From a virus, in IMG/VR virus record IMGVR_UViG_3300035684_000001, positions 124,001 to 188,000 of that record: a stretch of 64,000 nucleotides of DNA, one strand, 5' to 3'. Numbering within the stretch: the stretch's first letter is position 1; every line of letters begins with the position of its first letter. The position numbers and the translations under genes were made by a program. The notes under the pieces are model-generated. The model had not been told where the DNA came from and made no database searches. It was given only the letters and a program-made list of their open reading frames with translations. Of the stretch, positions 26,041 through 34,262 are shown piece by piece.

Positions 26041-27468
26041 ATGGTTCAAAACAGCCTAACCCGATCGCCCGTCCCAGACTTTCAGTATCAGCAACGCGCC
26101 ATTGCCTCATTATACAGTGCCTCGGAATACTTCAACCCGGTGGGTCACTTTAATAAATCGCTCAACTGCGATCCAGTGAGTCCCCAAAAATTGAGGTCGA
26201 TTTCTAAAAAGACACTGTTCTCGCGGGCGATCGAGCGGATTTCGAATGCTGTTGTGGCAATGCCGTGGACGATCGCCCCACCAGAAGAACTGAGCGATGA
26301 TGAAGGAGCTCGAAAAAAAGCGCTCGAATTGACCAAGGCACTGAGCCAGCCGAACAACGCGGAACACGACTTGTACAGCAGTTTTGTCAAGGCAGTAATC
26401 CGGGATATTCTGGTCATGGGGGTTGCAGCGGTAGAGAGGCAACCGGGAACTCAAGGATTTCAGCCTTTTTGGCTGTGGGTAGTGCCACCGGAAAAAGTTT
26501 ACCTAGATGGAAATTGGGATGCGTCTAGGGAGGGTATACACCCCAAGTTTTGGTACTGTCAAAACCAAGACAGAAGTTCTTATCGTTATTTGGACGATAC
26601 TAACTGGATACCGATCCTCAGTAAAAATCTTTTTTTAATTCAGAACCGATCCGCGAGTAACGAATTATTTCCGCCGTCTCCAGTCGCTTGTGCTTACGAA
26701 CGGTTAAATACGTGGTTGGATCTCGATAACTATCAAAGCCGGATAGTGAACAATCCGGTACGAGATTACATGATCACAGTTGAAAATGCTACTCACGATG
26801 AATTGCAACCGTTCCGAGAGTATTGGAAAGTCAACGTTGTAGGCTCGGGAGAGGTTCCGATCCTAGCAGGCAAAGTAGATGTCATAAAATTTGGAGCCAG
26901 AAACGACGAAGAGTTATTTTTGAAGTTCTCAGACTATCTGGCTGGGCTGATCGCGATCGAGTTTGGACTATCGAAGCGCGACTACGGAATTGATCCCCAT
27001 GATAACCGATCAACGATGGGGCCCGCAGCGGATTTAACGTTCCAAGATGCAATCTTGCCGATCGCCACCTGCGTAATTGAAAATTTAAACATCAAAGTTA
27101 TTGACTTCTATGCTCCTGGATACACGTTGACGTTAACTGACACGGAGCCGAGAAAAGAAAGCGAGGAAGCTGACACAGCAAGCACTCTGTACACTAACGG
27201 AATTATTACAAAAAATGAAAGTAGACGGCGGGTCGGTGAAAAACCTTTAAGTGAAGAGGGGGGAGATAAATTTTTTGAAGGAAAAACGGGAACAACTGAG
27301 GAGACTCTTGCAATTCCAGCAGAACCTCCGATACTACCAATGGAGCTTCCAACAATTCCGCCGCAGTCTAAACGAGAATCCCAAGGCAGAACTCGGCGCA
27401 AATCCCCGCGAAAACCCAAAAGGTCTTCCATTGAAGAAACTAATAGTATACAATTATCATTATTCTAA
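26041..27468 (+). CDS. Portal protein
   Basis: 475 residues, usual portal size. Features: KTLFSRAIERISNAVVAMPW near the start, RDILVMGVAAVERQPG and the wing segment, YLAGLIAIEFGLSKRDYG, and the C-terminal clip/stem region TASTLYTNGIITKNESRRR with GEKPLSEEGGD. Portals form the dodecameric gate of the capsid for DNA packaging and tail attachment. The tail is followed by a proline/arginine-rich end. It starts the head module. Confidence 0.85.
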   Translation: MVQNSLTRSPVPDFQYQQRAIASLYSASEYFNPVGHFNKSLNCDPVSPQKLRSISKKTLFSRAIERISNAVVAMPWTIAPPEELSDDEGARKKALELTKALSQPNNAEHDLYSSFVKAVIRDILVMGVAAVERQPGTQGFQPFWLWVVPPEKVYLDGNWDASREGIHPKFWYCQNQDRSSYRYLDDTNWIPILSKNLFLIQNRSASNELFPPSPVACAYERLNTWLDLDNYQSRIVNNPVRDYMITVENATHDELQPFREYWKVNVVGSGEVPILAGKVDVIKFGARNDEELFLKFSDYLAGLIAIEFGLSKRDYGIDPHDNRSTMGPAADLTFQDAILPIATCVIENLNIKVIDFYAPGYTLTLTDTEPRKESEEADTASTLYTNGIITKNESRRRVGEKPLSEEGGDKFFEGKTGTTEETLAIPAEPPILPMELPTIPPQSKRESQGRTRRKSPRKPKRSSIEETNSIQLSLF

Positions 27469-27486
27469 AATCACACACGCACCTTT

Positions 27487-27530
27487 GCCGGGGAACTGCT
27501 AATACAGCAGATTTCCGGCTATTTTGTTTT
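27487..27530 (+). promoter_or_regulatory. Late-gene leader hairpin
   Basis: GCCGG (27487-27491) pairs with CCGGC (27515-27519); inside, CTGCT pairs with AGCAG. A T-rich tail follows and ATG is at 27541. Confidence 0.65.
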
Positions 27531-27540
27531 TTACCCAAAG

Positions 27541-29187
27541 ATGGACAAGGAACTAGCCGGAGCCGGAAAAATGCTATCTCAATTAAACAGCGGTCGCTTG
27601 ACAGCGGCTTTTGTTGAGATAGGTAAAACGCTCATAGCCGCAGGCGCAATCTCCGCATCAGATTTAGGAACTCTGTTTGAAGGGGTTGCAGAAACTTTTG
27701 AGGGTGAAAACACCTTAGAAGCGGGTGCAGCTATGAGCCTTCGGGAGCGATACAAGCGAGAGATTGTCTGGAGCAATTTTCGCCATTTGCTCAGCAACCT
27801 AGAATCTATGTGTAATGGAATTCTTTCCACACCTAAGGATTCAGCAGATCGACTATCTGCAATCGTTTCTGACTTTAAAGACACTTTTAACGAAATACTC
27901 AAAGAAGCATCAACCCTCGATCCGATTCCAGACGATTTTGGAATGATGCACAGAGGCGGTCTTTACTGCGCTAAAACAGAAGATCCTAGCGAGTTATCGG
28001 CTTTGCAGTTAGTGGAGTCTGCATCTCAATTAGTTGATGTAGAACTGCATTTTGGTATTGAAAAGCCGCTAATCCTTGAAAAAGCAATCGAAATTAATTC
28101 CGACGAATCTGTAGAAACTGTAGAGGCTTCTAGTCCAAATCAAAATATTACTCCGCTAAAAGGGGTGTTATTTAAAATTGACGAACCTTCCGAGTCAGCT
28201 CCTTCAAAAGGTTCTGATTATCCTCTGCTTATCCCTATGGATGTAGCGGAAAGAGCAATGGAATTTGTTAATGCCGCAAAAGGACTGCCTCTTGATGCTG
28301 ACGATTCTTTGTCAAAACACGCCAACGAAGATATTATCGGCATCATGACTTCAGCGGAAATTGATGCTTCCGATTTCGTTGTTAAAGGACATCTATTCCC
28401 TTGGAACCAAAAAGACAAGGTAGACGCAATCGCCCTAAACCAAAACAACTTGGGGATGTCTTTAAACGGAAAAGCTTCTGGGAAAATTGTCGAGATGAAC
28501 GGCTCAAAAGTTTTTGAGTTGTCCAACCTCGAAATTTTAGGGGCAAACATTCTACTTAAGAACAGAGCGACATATCAAAAAACGCGAATTTATCCGCTGG
28601 GTGAAATCGCAGCATCCGCACCAAATGAACTAGAAAACCAATCAACAGAAGGAGTAAAACCAAATATGGACTTAGAACGGGCGATCGGGGAACTCCAAAA
28701 AACTTTAGGAGAAATCAGAGCAGATGGCGCCAAGGAGGCTGAAATTGCAAAAGCCAGAATTCAGCAACTAACAGAAACAGTTAGCGCTCAACAACATTTG
28801 CTACAAACGATTCAAGCCGAACGCGACCAATCAATCGCAGTAGCTCAATCGCAAACTTTGGCGGCCCAAAAAGCCCAAGAACACCAAGAGTTAATTGCAG
28901 CTATTGGTACTGCGGTGCAATCACAAGTTCAGGCTCAAGTAGGTTCATTAAAAGAAGAAATTATCGACTCGATTAATCCTAAGCGAGTACCCCCGCGCAT
29001 GACTGGTTCTTTGGTGGGTATAACAGCAGCCGGACAGGAAAACCAACAGTCAAATGCGGTGCGCGATAAACTTTTAATTATCTCTGGAGAACTAAAAGCG
29101 TTAGGCGAGGATCAAGCTACTAATCCTCGACGTATCGCTCTATTAGACGAAGCTCACAGACTGAACCAACAATTATCTGTAAGCTAG
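27541..29187 (+). CDS. Capsid maturation protease fused to scaffold (548 aa)
   Basis: Three parts are visible. Residues 1-200 are helical and unrecognised. Residues ~205-350 form a prohead-protease-type domain: SDYPLLIPMDVAERAMEFVN, SKHANEDIIGIMTSAEI with the likely catalytic His, GHLFPWN, NLGMSLNGKA with the likely catalytic Ser, and SNLEILGANILLKNRATY. From 376 on a long coiled coil (ERAIGELQKTLGEIRADGA) is the likely internal scaffold. Protease-scaffold fusions are well known in tailed phages. An internal start at 28666 may yield the scaffold alone. Confidence 0.8.
   Translation: MDKELAGAGKMLSQLNSGRLTAAFVEIGKTLIAAGAISASDLGTLFEGVAETFEGENTLEAGAAMSLRERYKREIVWSNFRHLLSNLESMCNGILSTPKDSADRLSAIVSDFKDTFNEILKEASTLDPIPDDFGMMHRGGLYCAKTEDPSELSALQLVESASQLVDVELHFGIEKPLILEKAIEINSDESVETVEASSPNQNITPLKGVLFKIDEPSESAPSKGSDYPLLIPMDVAERAMEFVNAAKGLPLDADDSLSKHANEDIIGIMTSAEIDASDFVVKGHLFPWNQKDKVDAIALNQNNLGMSLNGKASGKIVEMNGSKVFELSNLEILGANILLKNRATYQKTRIYPLGEIAASAPNELENQSTEGVKPNMDLERAIGELQKTLGEIRADGAKEAEIAKARIQQLTETVSAQQHLLQTIQAERDQSIAVAQSQTLAAQKAQEHQELIAAIGTAVQSQVQAQVGSLKEEIIDSINPKRVPPRMTGSLVGITAAGQENQQSNAVRDKLLIISGELKALGEDQATNPRRIALLDEAHRLNQQLSVS
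28666..29187 (+). CDS. Nested scaffold protein (alternative internal start)
   Basis: In-frame ATG at 28666 (codon 376 of the fusion) is preceded by AAGGAG at 28649-28654, 11 bases away. The product, 173 residues beginning MDLERAIGELQKTLG, is almost entirely coiled coil and corresponds to the scaffold alone. This matches the lambda C/Nu3 arrangement. The spacing is somewhat long, so translation is plausible rather than certain. Confidence 0.5.
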   Translation: MDLERAIGELQKTLGEIRADGAKEAEIAKARIQQLTETVSAQQHLLQTIQAERDQSIAVAQSQTLAAQKAQEHQELIAAIGTAVQSQVQAQVGSLKEEIIDSINPKRVPPRMTGSLVGITAAGQENQQSNAVRDKLLIISGELKALGEDQATNPRRIALLDEAHRLNQQLSVS

Positions 29188-29219
29188 AACCGCGCAAAAT
29201 ACCGCGAATACAACCTCAG

Positions 29220-29249
29220 CCGGGAAACCATCAAGTTTCCCGGTTTTTT
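29220..29249 (+). promoter_or_regulatory. Late-gene leader hairpin
   Basis: CCGGGAAAC (29220-29228) pairs perfectly with GTTTCCCGG (29235-29243), then T6. GAATAC lies about 12 bases upstream; the capsid gene begins at 29276. Confidence 0.7.
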
Positions 29250-29275
29250 ATTCTTTTCGTATCAGGTTTAAATAA

Positions 29276-30331
29276 ATGGCTAATCACGTAAGCGACATTC
29301 GATTTGAAGATCCCCTTGCTGTTCAAGATTCCATGATTCAAGCAGGAGCTAGCAACCTAGGCGGGTTTGCAGTTCGCCAAGATTTTTTACCTTTGATTGG
29401 AGATTACCGCGTCAAAGTTACACAATTCTGGAAAAGAATTACTAACAAGCTTCCGGCAGCTTCCCCGATTATTCAAGAAATGATAACTTCTTCGTTGCCA
29501 ACAGTTGCGTTTGCACCTAGAGGCAACTTAGAAGCTGTTCCCACTCAACCACCAATTTCGCTTGGGTATGGTCCTGGGCAAGAAGTTAAAGCAATAGTTG
29601 GTCGCATTCACTGCGAACACTTTGCTATGAGTATGGTTCACCAACAAAATAATGCTTACGGCGATCAAATGTCAACAGACACTCACAACTTGATTCTGTC
29701 GGCAATGCGTTTCTTGGAAAGGTCTTTGTTTACCGGAAATGCAAGCGTTAACCAACTTGCTTTTAACGGAATGGTGGCGCAAATGCCACCTGAAAACCTT
29801 TTTACGGCAGACATTACGAGCGATAATCCAGACGCAATTCACGATAAAATCGACGAAATTTGCTCAAGATCGGCGTATCGACCTAACTCGCTGATCGAAC
29901 ACTATCCAACACATATCTTTTGTAGTGGGGCTGGTGATCGACTAATCAAAAAAGAAATCAAGCAACTTCAGTTATATCACAACGTAAAAGAGATAACTCC
30001 TGGCGTTAAAGTGCCAGCTATTTCTACTTCATTTGGAGATGTAGAAATTGTTCCTACTGTTTATTTGCAAGATAAATCAGAAGAAGATGCAGATATCATT
30101 TCCTACTATATAGTCGATATGAATAATTTTGCTTGGTTCGGCGTTTATCCCTACGGCGGTCAAAGAAAATTCGAGCCGCAAATATTTGACTTGAGCCACG
30201 TAGTGAACGGACTGCCGACCCTGCGAGAAAGAATGATTATTCTCTACGGGACTCCAAAAGCTATGGACGAAGGTAGGGGAATCTTTAGGCTCGACGTAAA
30301 AGCTCCTCGCGGTTCTAAGTTTGAGGGTTAA
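29276..30331 (+). CDS. Major capsid protein
   Basis: 351 residues directly after the protease-scaffold gene, the standard position of an HK97-fold capsid protein. Long N-terminal arm, then PRGNLEAVPTQPPISLGYGP, LILSAMRFLERSLFTGNASV, YPTHIFCSGAGDRLIKKEIK and the beta-rich P-domain segment DIISYYIVDMNNFAWFGVYP. Its central and 3' parts are partly duplicated downstream. Forms the icosahedral head. Confidence 0.85.
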   Translation: MANHVSDIRFEDPLAVQDSMIQAGASNLGGFAVRQDFLPLIGDYRVKVTQFWKRITNKLPAASPIIQEMITSSLPTVAFAPRGNLEAVPTQPPISLGYGPGQEVKAIVGRIHCEHFAMSMVHQQNNAYGDQMSTDTHNLILSAMRFLERSLFTGNASVNQLAFNGMVAQMPPENLFTADITSDNPDAIHDKIDEICSRSAYRPNSLIEHYPTHIFCSGAGDRLIKKEIKQLQLYHNVKEITPGVKVPAISTSFGDVEIVPTVYLQDKSEEDADIISYYIVDMNNFAWFGVYPYGGQRKFEPQIFDLSHVVNGLPTLRERMIILYGTPKAMDEGRGIFRLDVKAPRGSKFEG

Positions 30332-30376
30332 AAATATCAATCACAATAGCGAAGAGGATTTTAACGGGACAAGATT

Positions 30377-30870
30377 ATGAATAAAAATCACGACAAATTA
30401 CTGGAAAGTCTAGATGTCGTAGGGTGTCGGGTTGTTTTGAACGGAATGGTAGCTCAAATACCTACTGACAACCTTTTTGAAGCGGACATCACTAGCCATA
30501 ATCCCGATGTGATTAGCGAAAAGATTGAGGAAATCTGCACAAAATCAGCGTTTCGACCAAAATCGCCAATCAAACCGACACATATTTTTTGTAGCGGAGC
30601 TGGTGTTCGATTAATGATTGCAGAAATCAAACAGTTGCAGTTGTTTCACAAGGTAAAGAGATAACTCCCGGCGTTAAAGTACCATTTATTTCTACTCCAT
30701 TCGGGGATGTAGAAATCGTTTCTACCGTCTATTTACAAGATAGAACAGAGCCAGGTGCAGATATCATTTCGTACTATATCGTTGACATGAAAAATTTCGT
30801 CGATCAAGGAACGTTTAGGCTCGACGTAAAAGCTCCTCGCGGTTCTAAGTTTGAGGGTTCAAAATGCTAA
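30377..30870 (+). pseudogene. Partial, frameshifted copy of the major capsid gene
   Basis: From LNGMVAQIPTDNLFEADITS the sequence follows the capsid protein, then an A is missing in the run at ~30655 (aaag instead of aaaag), so the frame ends at KVKR. The other frame continues EITPGVKVPFISTPFGDVEI and DIISYYIVDMKNF, skips the WFGVYPYGG-to-MDEGR section and ends LDVKAPRGSKFEG. The last 43 bases before the end (30817-30859) are the same as in the parent (30288-30330), indicating recent recombination. Not expected to make a functional capsid protein. Confidence 0.8.
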
Positions 30871-31343
30871 GTATTTCTCTTATCGTTACTAATAAATGGC
30901 GATCGCGCCCACCAATATTGATTGTTCCGGGTCACGGTATTGTTCGCCGACCCGGAATAGGAGGGCGTTTGGTTGTGAGCTATCAGGTGGTGGCAAATTG
31001 GTTAGTCAGTAACGGGTTTTGCAAGTTGGTGGAACCAGGAGAACCTCCAGAACCGCAACCTACAGAAGTACCAGTAATAGATCGCCAGCTATATATCACT
31101 CAAGACTCAAACTTGGAGTTCATTCCACCGCTAACAATCGATGTTCCGATCGAGAACGTGCGCTTGATCAACTTTTTTATGACAGCCGAACCCACTGAGA
31201 TTAACAGTGCAATTTCGGCTATTAGCCTCAAAAAAGCTCAAGAGCTCAAGCAAGTCGAAATTTTGCAGTGGTCGGATGTGGTGAGAGTTCTGAGTGATCG
31301 CGCGATCGAGGCAGCAATCAAGTGGGTTCAGACTGTGCCATAG
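30864..31343 (+). CDS. Head-region protein of unknown function (159 aa)
   Basis: ATG at 30864 overlaps the end of the capsid pseudogene. An N-terminal VPGHGIVRRPGIGG segment, a proline-rich linker (EPPEPQPTEVPV) and a C-terminal helical domain with AISLKKAQELKQV and DRAIEAAIKWVQ. The latter loosely resembles a helix-hairpin-helix; a neck or head-completion role is conceivable. Not assigned to a family. Confidence 0.55.
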   Translation: MLSISLIVTNKWRSRPPILIVPGHGIVRRPGIGGRLVVSYQVVANWLVSNGFCKLVEPGEPPEPQPTEVPVIDRQLYITQDSNLEFIPPLTIDVPIENVRLINFFMTAEPTEINSAISAISLKKAQELKQVEILQWSDVVRVLSDRAIEAAIKWVQTVP

Positions 31344-31373
31344 AAAAGCCCGCAACACTCCAAAGTTGCGGGC
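31343..31373 (+). terminator. GC-rich hairpin after the head gene
   Basis: AAAAGCCCGCAAC pairs with GTTGCGGGC just after the stop. The T run is absent, so termination may be weak. Confidence 0.5.
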
Positions 31374-31428
31374 GATCGATAGTATACGCTCAAGAAATAA
31401 CACTTCTGAAATCTCAAAGAGCAAACGA

Positions 31429-31596
31429 ATGAATATCTTTCTTAAACCGGAACACGAGAAGTTTATTAAAGAACTGCGCCAAAAAATAGAAGTCGGAGCT
31501 GCACAAATTGTTAAGGGGCAAACAACAGACGGAGAGCTTGTGTTTGCTAGACTTCAAGAAAAATTGACGAAATACAATTCTCAGGATCGCGAGTAA
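31429..31596 (+). CDS. Truncated ParD-like antitoxin, no toxin partner
   Basis: 55 codons from ATG 31429. MNIFLKPEHEKFIKELR combines the start of ParD/CopG antitoxins (MNI.L.PE.EKFI) with the C-terminal, toxin-wrapping half found in cyanobacterial members (LR.KI.VG..QI.KGQ.TDGE.VFARLQEK). The part between, normally SGRYTSASEVVREALRL and needed for the ribbon-helix-helix dimer, is missing. No ParE-like toxin gene follows. It may act as an anti-toxin decoy against host modules (inference). Confidence 0.65.
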   Translation: MNIFLKPEHEKFIKELRQKIEVGAAQIVKGQTTDGELVFARLQEKLTKYNSQDRE

Positions 31597-31909
31597 CCCA
31601 GCTTTTAAACACATTCAATCCAATCAGCAATTAAGTCGAATCAGCTTGTGCCATAGAAAAACCTGCAGCTTTTGATTGTTGCCGACGGGCGATCACCCTA
31701 AGAACAGACAACAAAAAGCCCCCGGATGGGTTGGGAGCCTCAAGTCTGTTGATATACTCCAGCGCTTTGTCAAGGCGCTAGTTTACTCGCTCAGTCTAAC
31801 ACGAATCGATCCAGCAATTTCGGCGTGATCGCGCCGAAAAAATCAATATTCAACCTCAACCAGGGAGCCTATTGCTTCCCGGTTTTTTGTAAAATCACAC
31901 CCAAAAATC
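31597..31909. other. Intergenic region with gene remnant and hairpins
   Basis: At about 31625-31665 the sequence repeats the 3' end of the gene at 30864 (gcaattaagt...tgtgccatagaaaa versus gcaatcaagt...tgtgccatagaaaa), a leftover of duplication. TTCGGCG/CGCCGAA near 31818-31840 forms a hairpin followed by A's. A leader hairpin with GGGAGC/GCTTCCC (31863-31880) and T6 precedes ATG 31910. No gene seen. Confidence 0.6.
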
Positions 31910-32743
31910 ATGACCATCCAAGCACTGAAAGCTACCGTCTTAAAAGCTAAATTGAAAGATGCAGCAAGCCTGCAACCTTCAGAAAAAGCCTCGATCGCCC
32001 TCAGTCAAAGTTTATTCAATTACTCCGACCTAACCCCAGTTCGAGATCAGCACTATCAAATAATGCTTGCCGACGGCATTGAGGCGATCGACGGCACCTT
32101 GATTAAAAAGGGCTACATTTACGCCCCGCACTGGCAGCTACCAAAATCTACGACTCGACTGGATGTCAGGTATTTTAGCCAGGTTGACAATTACAGCGGT
32201 TATTTCGGCCCCGGAACGCGCCAGTGCAACCTGACAGCCTGTGCGATGTTTGCCGAACACCTGCTGGAAAAATTCGGTAAAAAAACCCTTTCCCAAAGAG
32301 CTGAGGATGACGGTTTGCAGGAGCCGGAAGACTACTACGGCAAAATTTTAAACAAGTACGGCGACACGATCGACCACGGTGCTCAAACAAAAGCCCTGAG
32401 AGATCTAGGGATTGACAGTTATTTTAGTTACACCCTTGACGTTCCAGAAGCGATCCATTCTCTTGAAAACGGCTATCCCGTGGTGCTAGGAGTCACTTAC
32501 AAAGTTAGTGGCCACATGATTTTGTTGGTTGGGTACGATCGCGCCAAACGAGAATTTTACGTTCACGACCCCTACGGTTCTCGGGCCGGTATTGCCGACT
32601 ACTACGCGGTGGTCGGTGGCGATAGCGGAAAATATGATGTCTACACCCAAGAATCTTTAGAGGCTATTTGGGGCGACAGCGGGTGGGGGCGGATTCCGGT
32701 TGCCGTTGGAGGGCGATCGACTGGACTGCCGACGAATTGGTGA
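31910..32743 (+). CDS. C39-like cysteine peptidase (277 aa)
   Basis: Residues ~85-250 carry the peptidase C39-like pattern: LDVRYFSQVDN, the nucleophile in GTRQCNLTACAM (C106 expected; C111 also present), the His in KVSGHMILLVGYD near residue 202 and HDPYGSR as third residue. The family cleaves peptides, and related phage or bacterial proteins act on cell-wall peptides or leader peptides. A virion or lysis role is possible. No signal peptide; N-terminal 80 residues are unassigned. A leader hairpin precedes the gene. Confidence 0.75.
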   Translation: MTIQALKATVLKAKLKDAASLQPSEKASIALSQSLFNYSDLTPVRDQHYQIMLADGIEAIDGTLIKKGYIYAPHWQLPKSTTRLDVRYFSQVDNYSGYFGPGTRQCNLTACAMFAEHLLEKFGKKTLSQRAEDDGLQEPEDYYGKILNKYGDTIDHGAQTKALRDLGIDSYFSYTLDVPEAIHSLENGYPVVLGVTYKVSGHMILLVGYDRAKREFYVHDPYGSRAGIADYYAVVGGDSGKYDVYTQESLEAIWGDSGWGRIPVAVGGRSTGLPTNW

Positions 32744-32820
32744 GCGGGTATGTTATGAGCAGGTGGATTACCCAAACCACTCATAGTTCGTTGCCTCGGG
32801 TTCGACTCCCAGTGCGCCTT
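32744..32820 (+). other. tRNA-like sequence, probably degenerate
   Basis: The stretch directly after the peptidase gene has a perfect T-arm core (GGGTTCGACTCCC at its 3' end) and a GTGG/CCAC stem around attacccaaa, followed by gtgcgcctttt. The anticodon loop is too large and the acceptor does not close well (GGTGAGC opposite GTGCGCC has a mismatch). It may be a decayed tRNA gene. Confidence 0.3.
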
Positions 32821-32844
32821 TTAATTGAGCAAAGTTTAGACAAC

Positions 32845-32878
32845 AAAAAAGCCACCCAAACTAATTGGGTGGCTTTTT
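32845..32878. terminator. Bidirectional hairpin terminator
   Basis: AAAAAAGCCACCCAA...TTGGGTGGCTTTTT between convergent 31910-32743 and 32913-33170. Confidence 0.85.
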
Positions 32879-32912
32879 ACTTATAAAACAAGGACGGAAA
32901 GCGGAAATATCA

Positions 32913-33170
32913 TTAACTCAAGTTGTGAGGAACCTGACTTGCCTCCATTTTTCCTGCGTAATTGCCTGCGCGGTCGTAGAGGCTTCCATCTTTGTGCATT
33001 ATTACTTCCTTGCCGTAATCTCGGAGATTCCGAACAAAACATTCTTCTTCTGCCTTATCGTAATAATTTGTCCCCTTTCCTTGCACTTTCCCTATCTTTT
33101 TTCTTTTGTTTGTTGCGGTATTTAGGATATACCAAAAATTCGATGAGGTGCATGAAGTTACGATCCACAT
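32913..33170 (-). CDS. Moron-like hypothetical protein (85 aa)
   Basis: ATG at 33170 (MWIVTSCTSSNFWYILN). TTGTTACAAT upstream acts as an extended -10. Basic, with Y-rich segments NYYDKAEEECFVRNL and a C-terminal KDGSLYDRAGNYAGK. Terminator at 32845. Not recognised. Confidence 0.45.
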   Translation of the reverse strand: MWIVTSCTSSNFWYILNTATNKRKKIGKVQGKGTNYYDKAEEECFVRNLRDYGKEVIMHKDGSLYDRAGNYAGKMEASQVPHNLS

Positions 33171-33300
33171 AATTTTTGATTTTGTCTTTGACTTGTGTTT
33201 ATACTTTATTGTAACAAATTTTAGTGTTCAAATCAAGTAAAATACTTTGCGGATTAATCAAATAATTTTCTAATTGATGAGCGATCGAATTTTAGGTAGC

Positions 33301-33337
33301 AAAAAGCCTCGCGATCGATTTGATCGCGAGGCTTTTT
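33301..33337. terminator. Hairpin terminator
   Basis: AAAAAGCCTCGCGATC...GATCGCGAGGCTTTTT, closing the minus-strand gene at 33345. Confidence 0.85.
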
Positions 33338-33344
33338 GCTGATC

Positions 33345-33599
33345 TTAATGGAAATAGACAAAAGCTAAGGTTTTTGTCAAATCAGTTAATTCCGCTTTCT
33401 CTAGACAGCAGATTTCATTTACTGCATCTGTAAAATCCTTAGATGGATTCTCAACAGAACGACTGACCAGACCTCTAACTGTTTCGGGACCGTGTGATGA
33501 GCAATAAACTGCTCCTATTATAAGCAGTTTTTCTTGTCGAGAAAGTTTGTTTAACTCTCGCAAAATTCGTGTTATGTCATACGATCGTACTTTTGTCAT
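33345..33599 (-). CDS. Moron-like hypothetical protein (84 aa)
   Basis: ATG at 33599, preceded by TGTTATACTATAAT and the leader aaaaaacaATG. Helical, with ITRILRELNKLSRQEKLLII and a cysteine pair (ICCLEK). Own promoter and terminator. Unknown function. Confidence 0.55.
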   Translation of the reverse strand: MTKVRSYDITRILRELNKLSRQEKLLIIGAVYCSSHGPETVRGLVSRSVENPSKDFTDAVNEICCLEKAELTDLTKTLAFVYFH

Positions 33600-33703
33600 T
33601 GTTTTTTATTTTGTGATTTATTATAGTATAACATATATTGTGTGTTTGCATTTATTTGTAGTTTAGTATATTTAGTATAATATTTTGTTACAATTTATGC
33701 AGT

Positions 33704-33739
33704 AAAAAACCTCGCTATTTAATCGATAGCGAGGTTTTT
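33704..33739. terminator. Hairpin terminator
   Basis: AAAAAACCTCGCTAT...ATAGCGAGGTTTTT, downstream of the minus-strand gene 33757-34089. Confidence 0.85.
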
Positions 33740-33756
33740 AATTAAACAACAGACTT

Positions 33757-34089
33757 TTACTGCTGATTGAACAAGAAGTAGTTACTTAGTTCGGTTGTTG
33801 ATGTTTTGTGAATTTTTTTTGCCAATTCTTTGGCGGTCAAGGGAACTTCGGGAAGTTCGTCAATCAGGAATGCAAGATCGTCGGCAGTGCAGTACAACTG
33901 TTTCTCGAATACTGTAAGGCGATCGTGCTTAACCGCAATTTGTACAGCTTTTTCCCAAGAACATCCTAAAATACTTGAAATGCCGTAAAAGTCGCAAAGG
34001 ATCAATCCATCGCATTTGTAAATGTGATGAATTTTTGTACCTAATATGCTAAACACTTCTGTGGGCTGAATTGTCAGTATGTTTGTCAT
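33757..34089 (-). CDS. Moron-like hypothetical protein (110 aa)
   Basis: ATG at 34089 with leader aatcaaaaacATG and TTGTTATAAT upstream. Segments GCSWEKAVQIAVKHDR and LYCTADDLAFLIDELPE look globular and helical, similar in style to helix-turn-helix accessory proteins, but no family is certain. Confidence 0.5.
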   Translation of the reverse strand: MTNILTIQPTEVFSILGTKIHHIYKCDGLILCDFYGISSILGCSWEKAVQIAVKHDRLTVFEKQLYCTADDLAFLIDELPEVPLTAKELAKKIHKTSTTELSNYFLFNQQ

Positions 34090-34214
34090 GTTTTTGATTT
34101 TCTATTGTTATTTTATTATAACAAATAAATCAAGTTAATACATTTATATTTGGGTTTAAAAAAAATATGTGTCGTGTTTTGAGATAAAATTAGTAGATAC
34201 GGCATTTAGACAGC

Positions 34215-34250
34215 AAAAAGCCTTGGAATCAATTGATTCCAAGGCTTTTT
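34215..34250. terminator. Hairpin terminator
   Basis: AAAAAGCCTTGGAATC...GATTCCAAGGCTTTTT, closing the LRR gene at 34263. Confidence 0.85.
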
Positions 34251-34262
34251 GGCTAGATCGAT

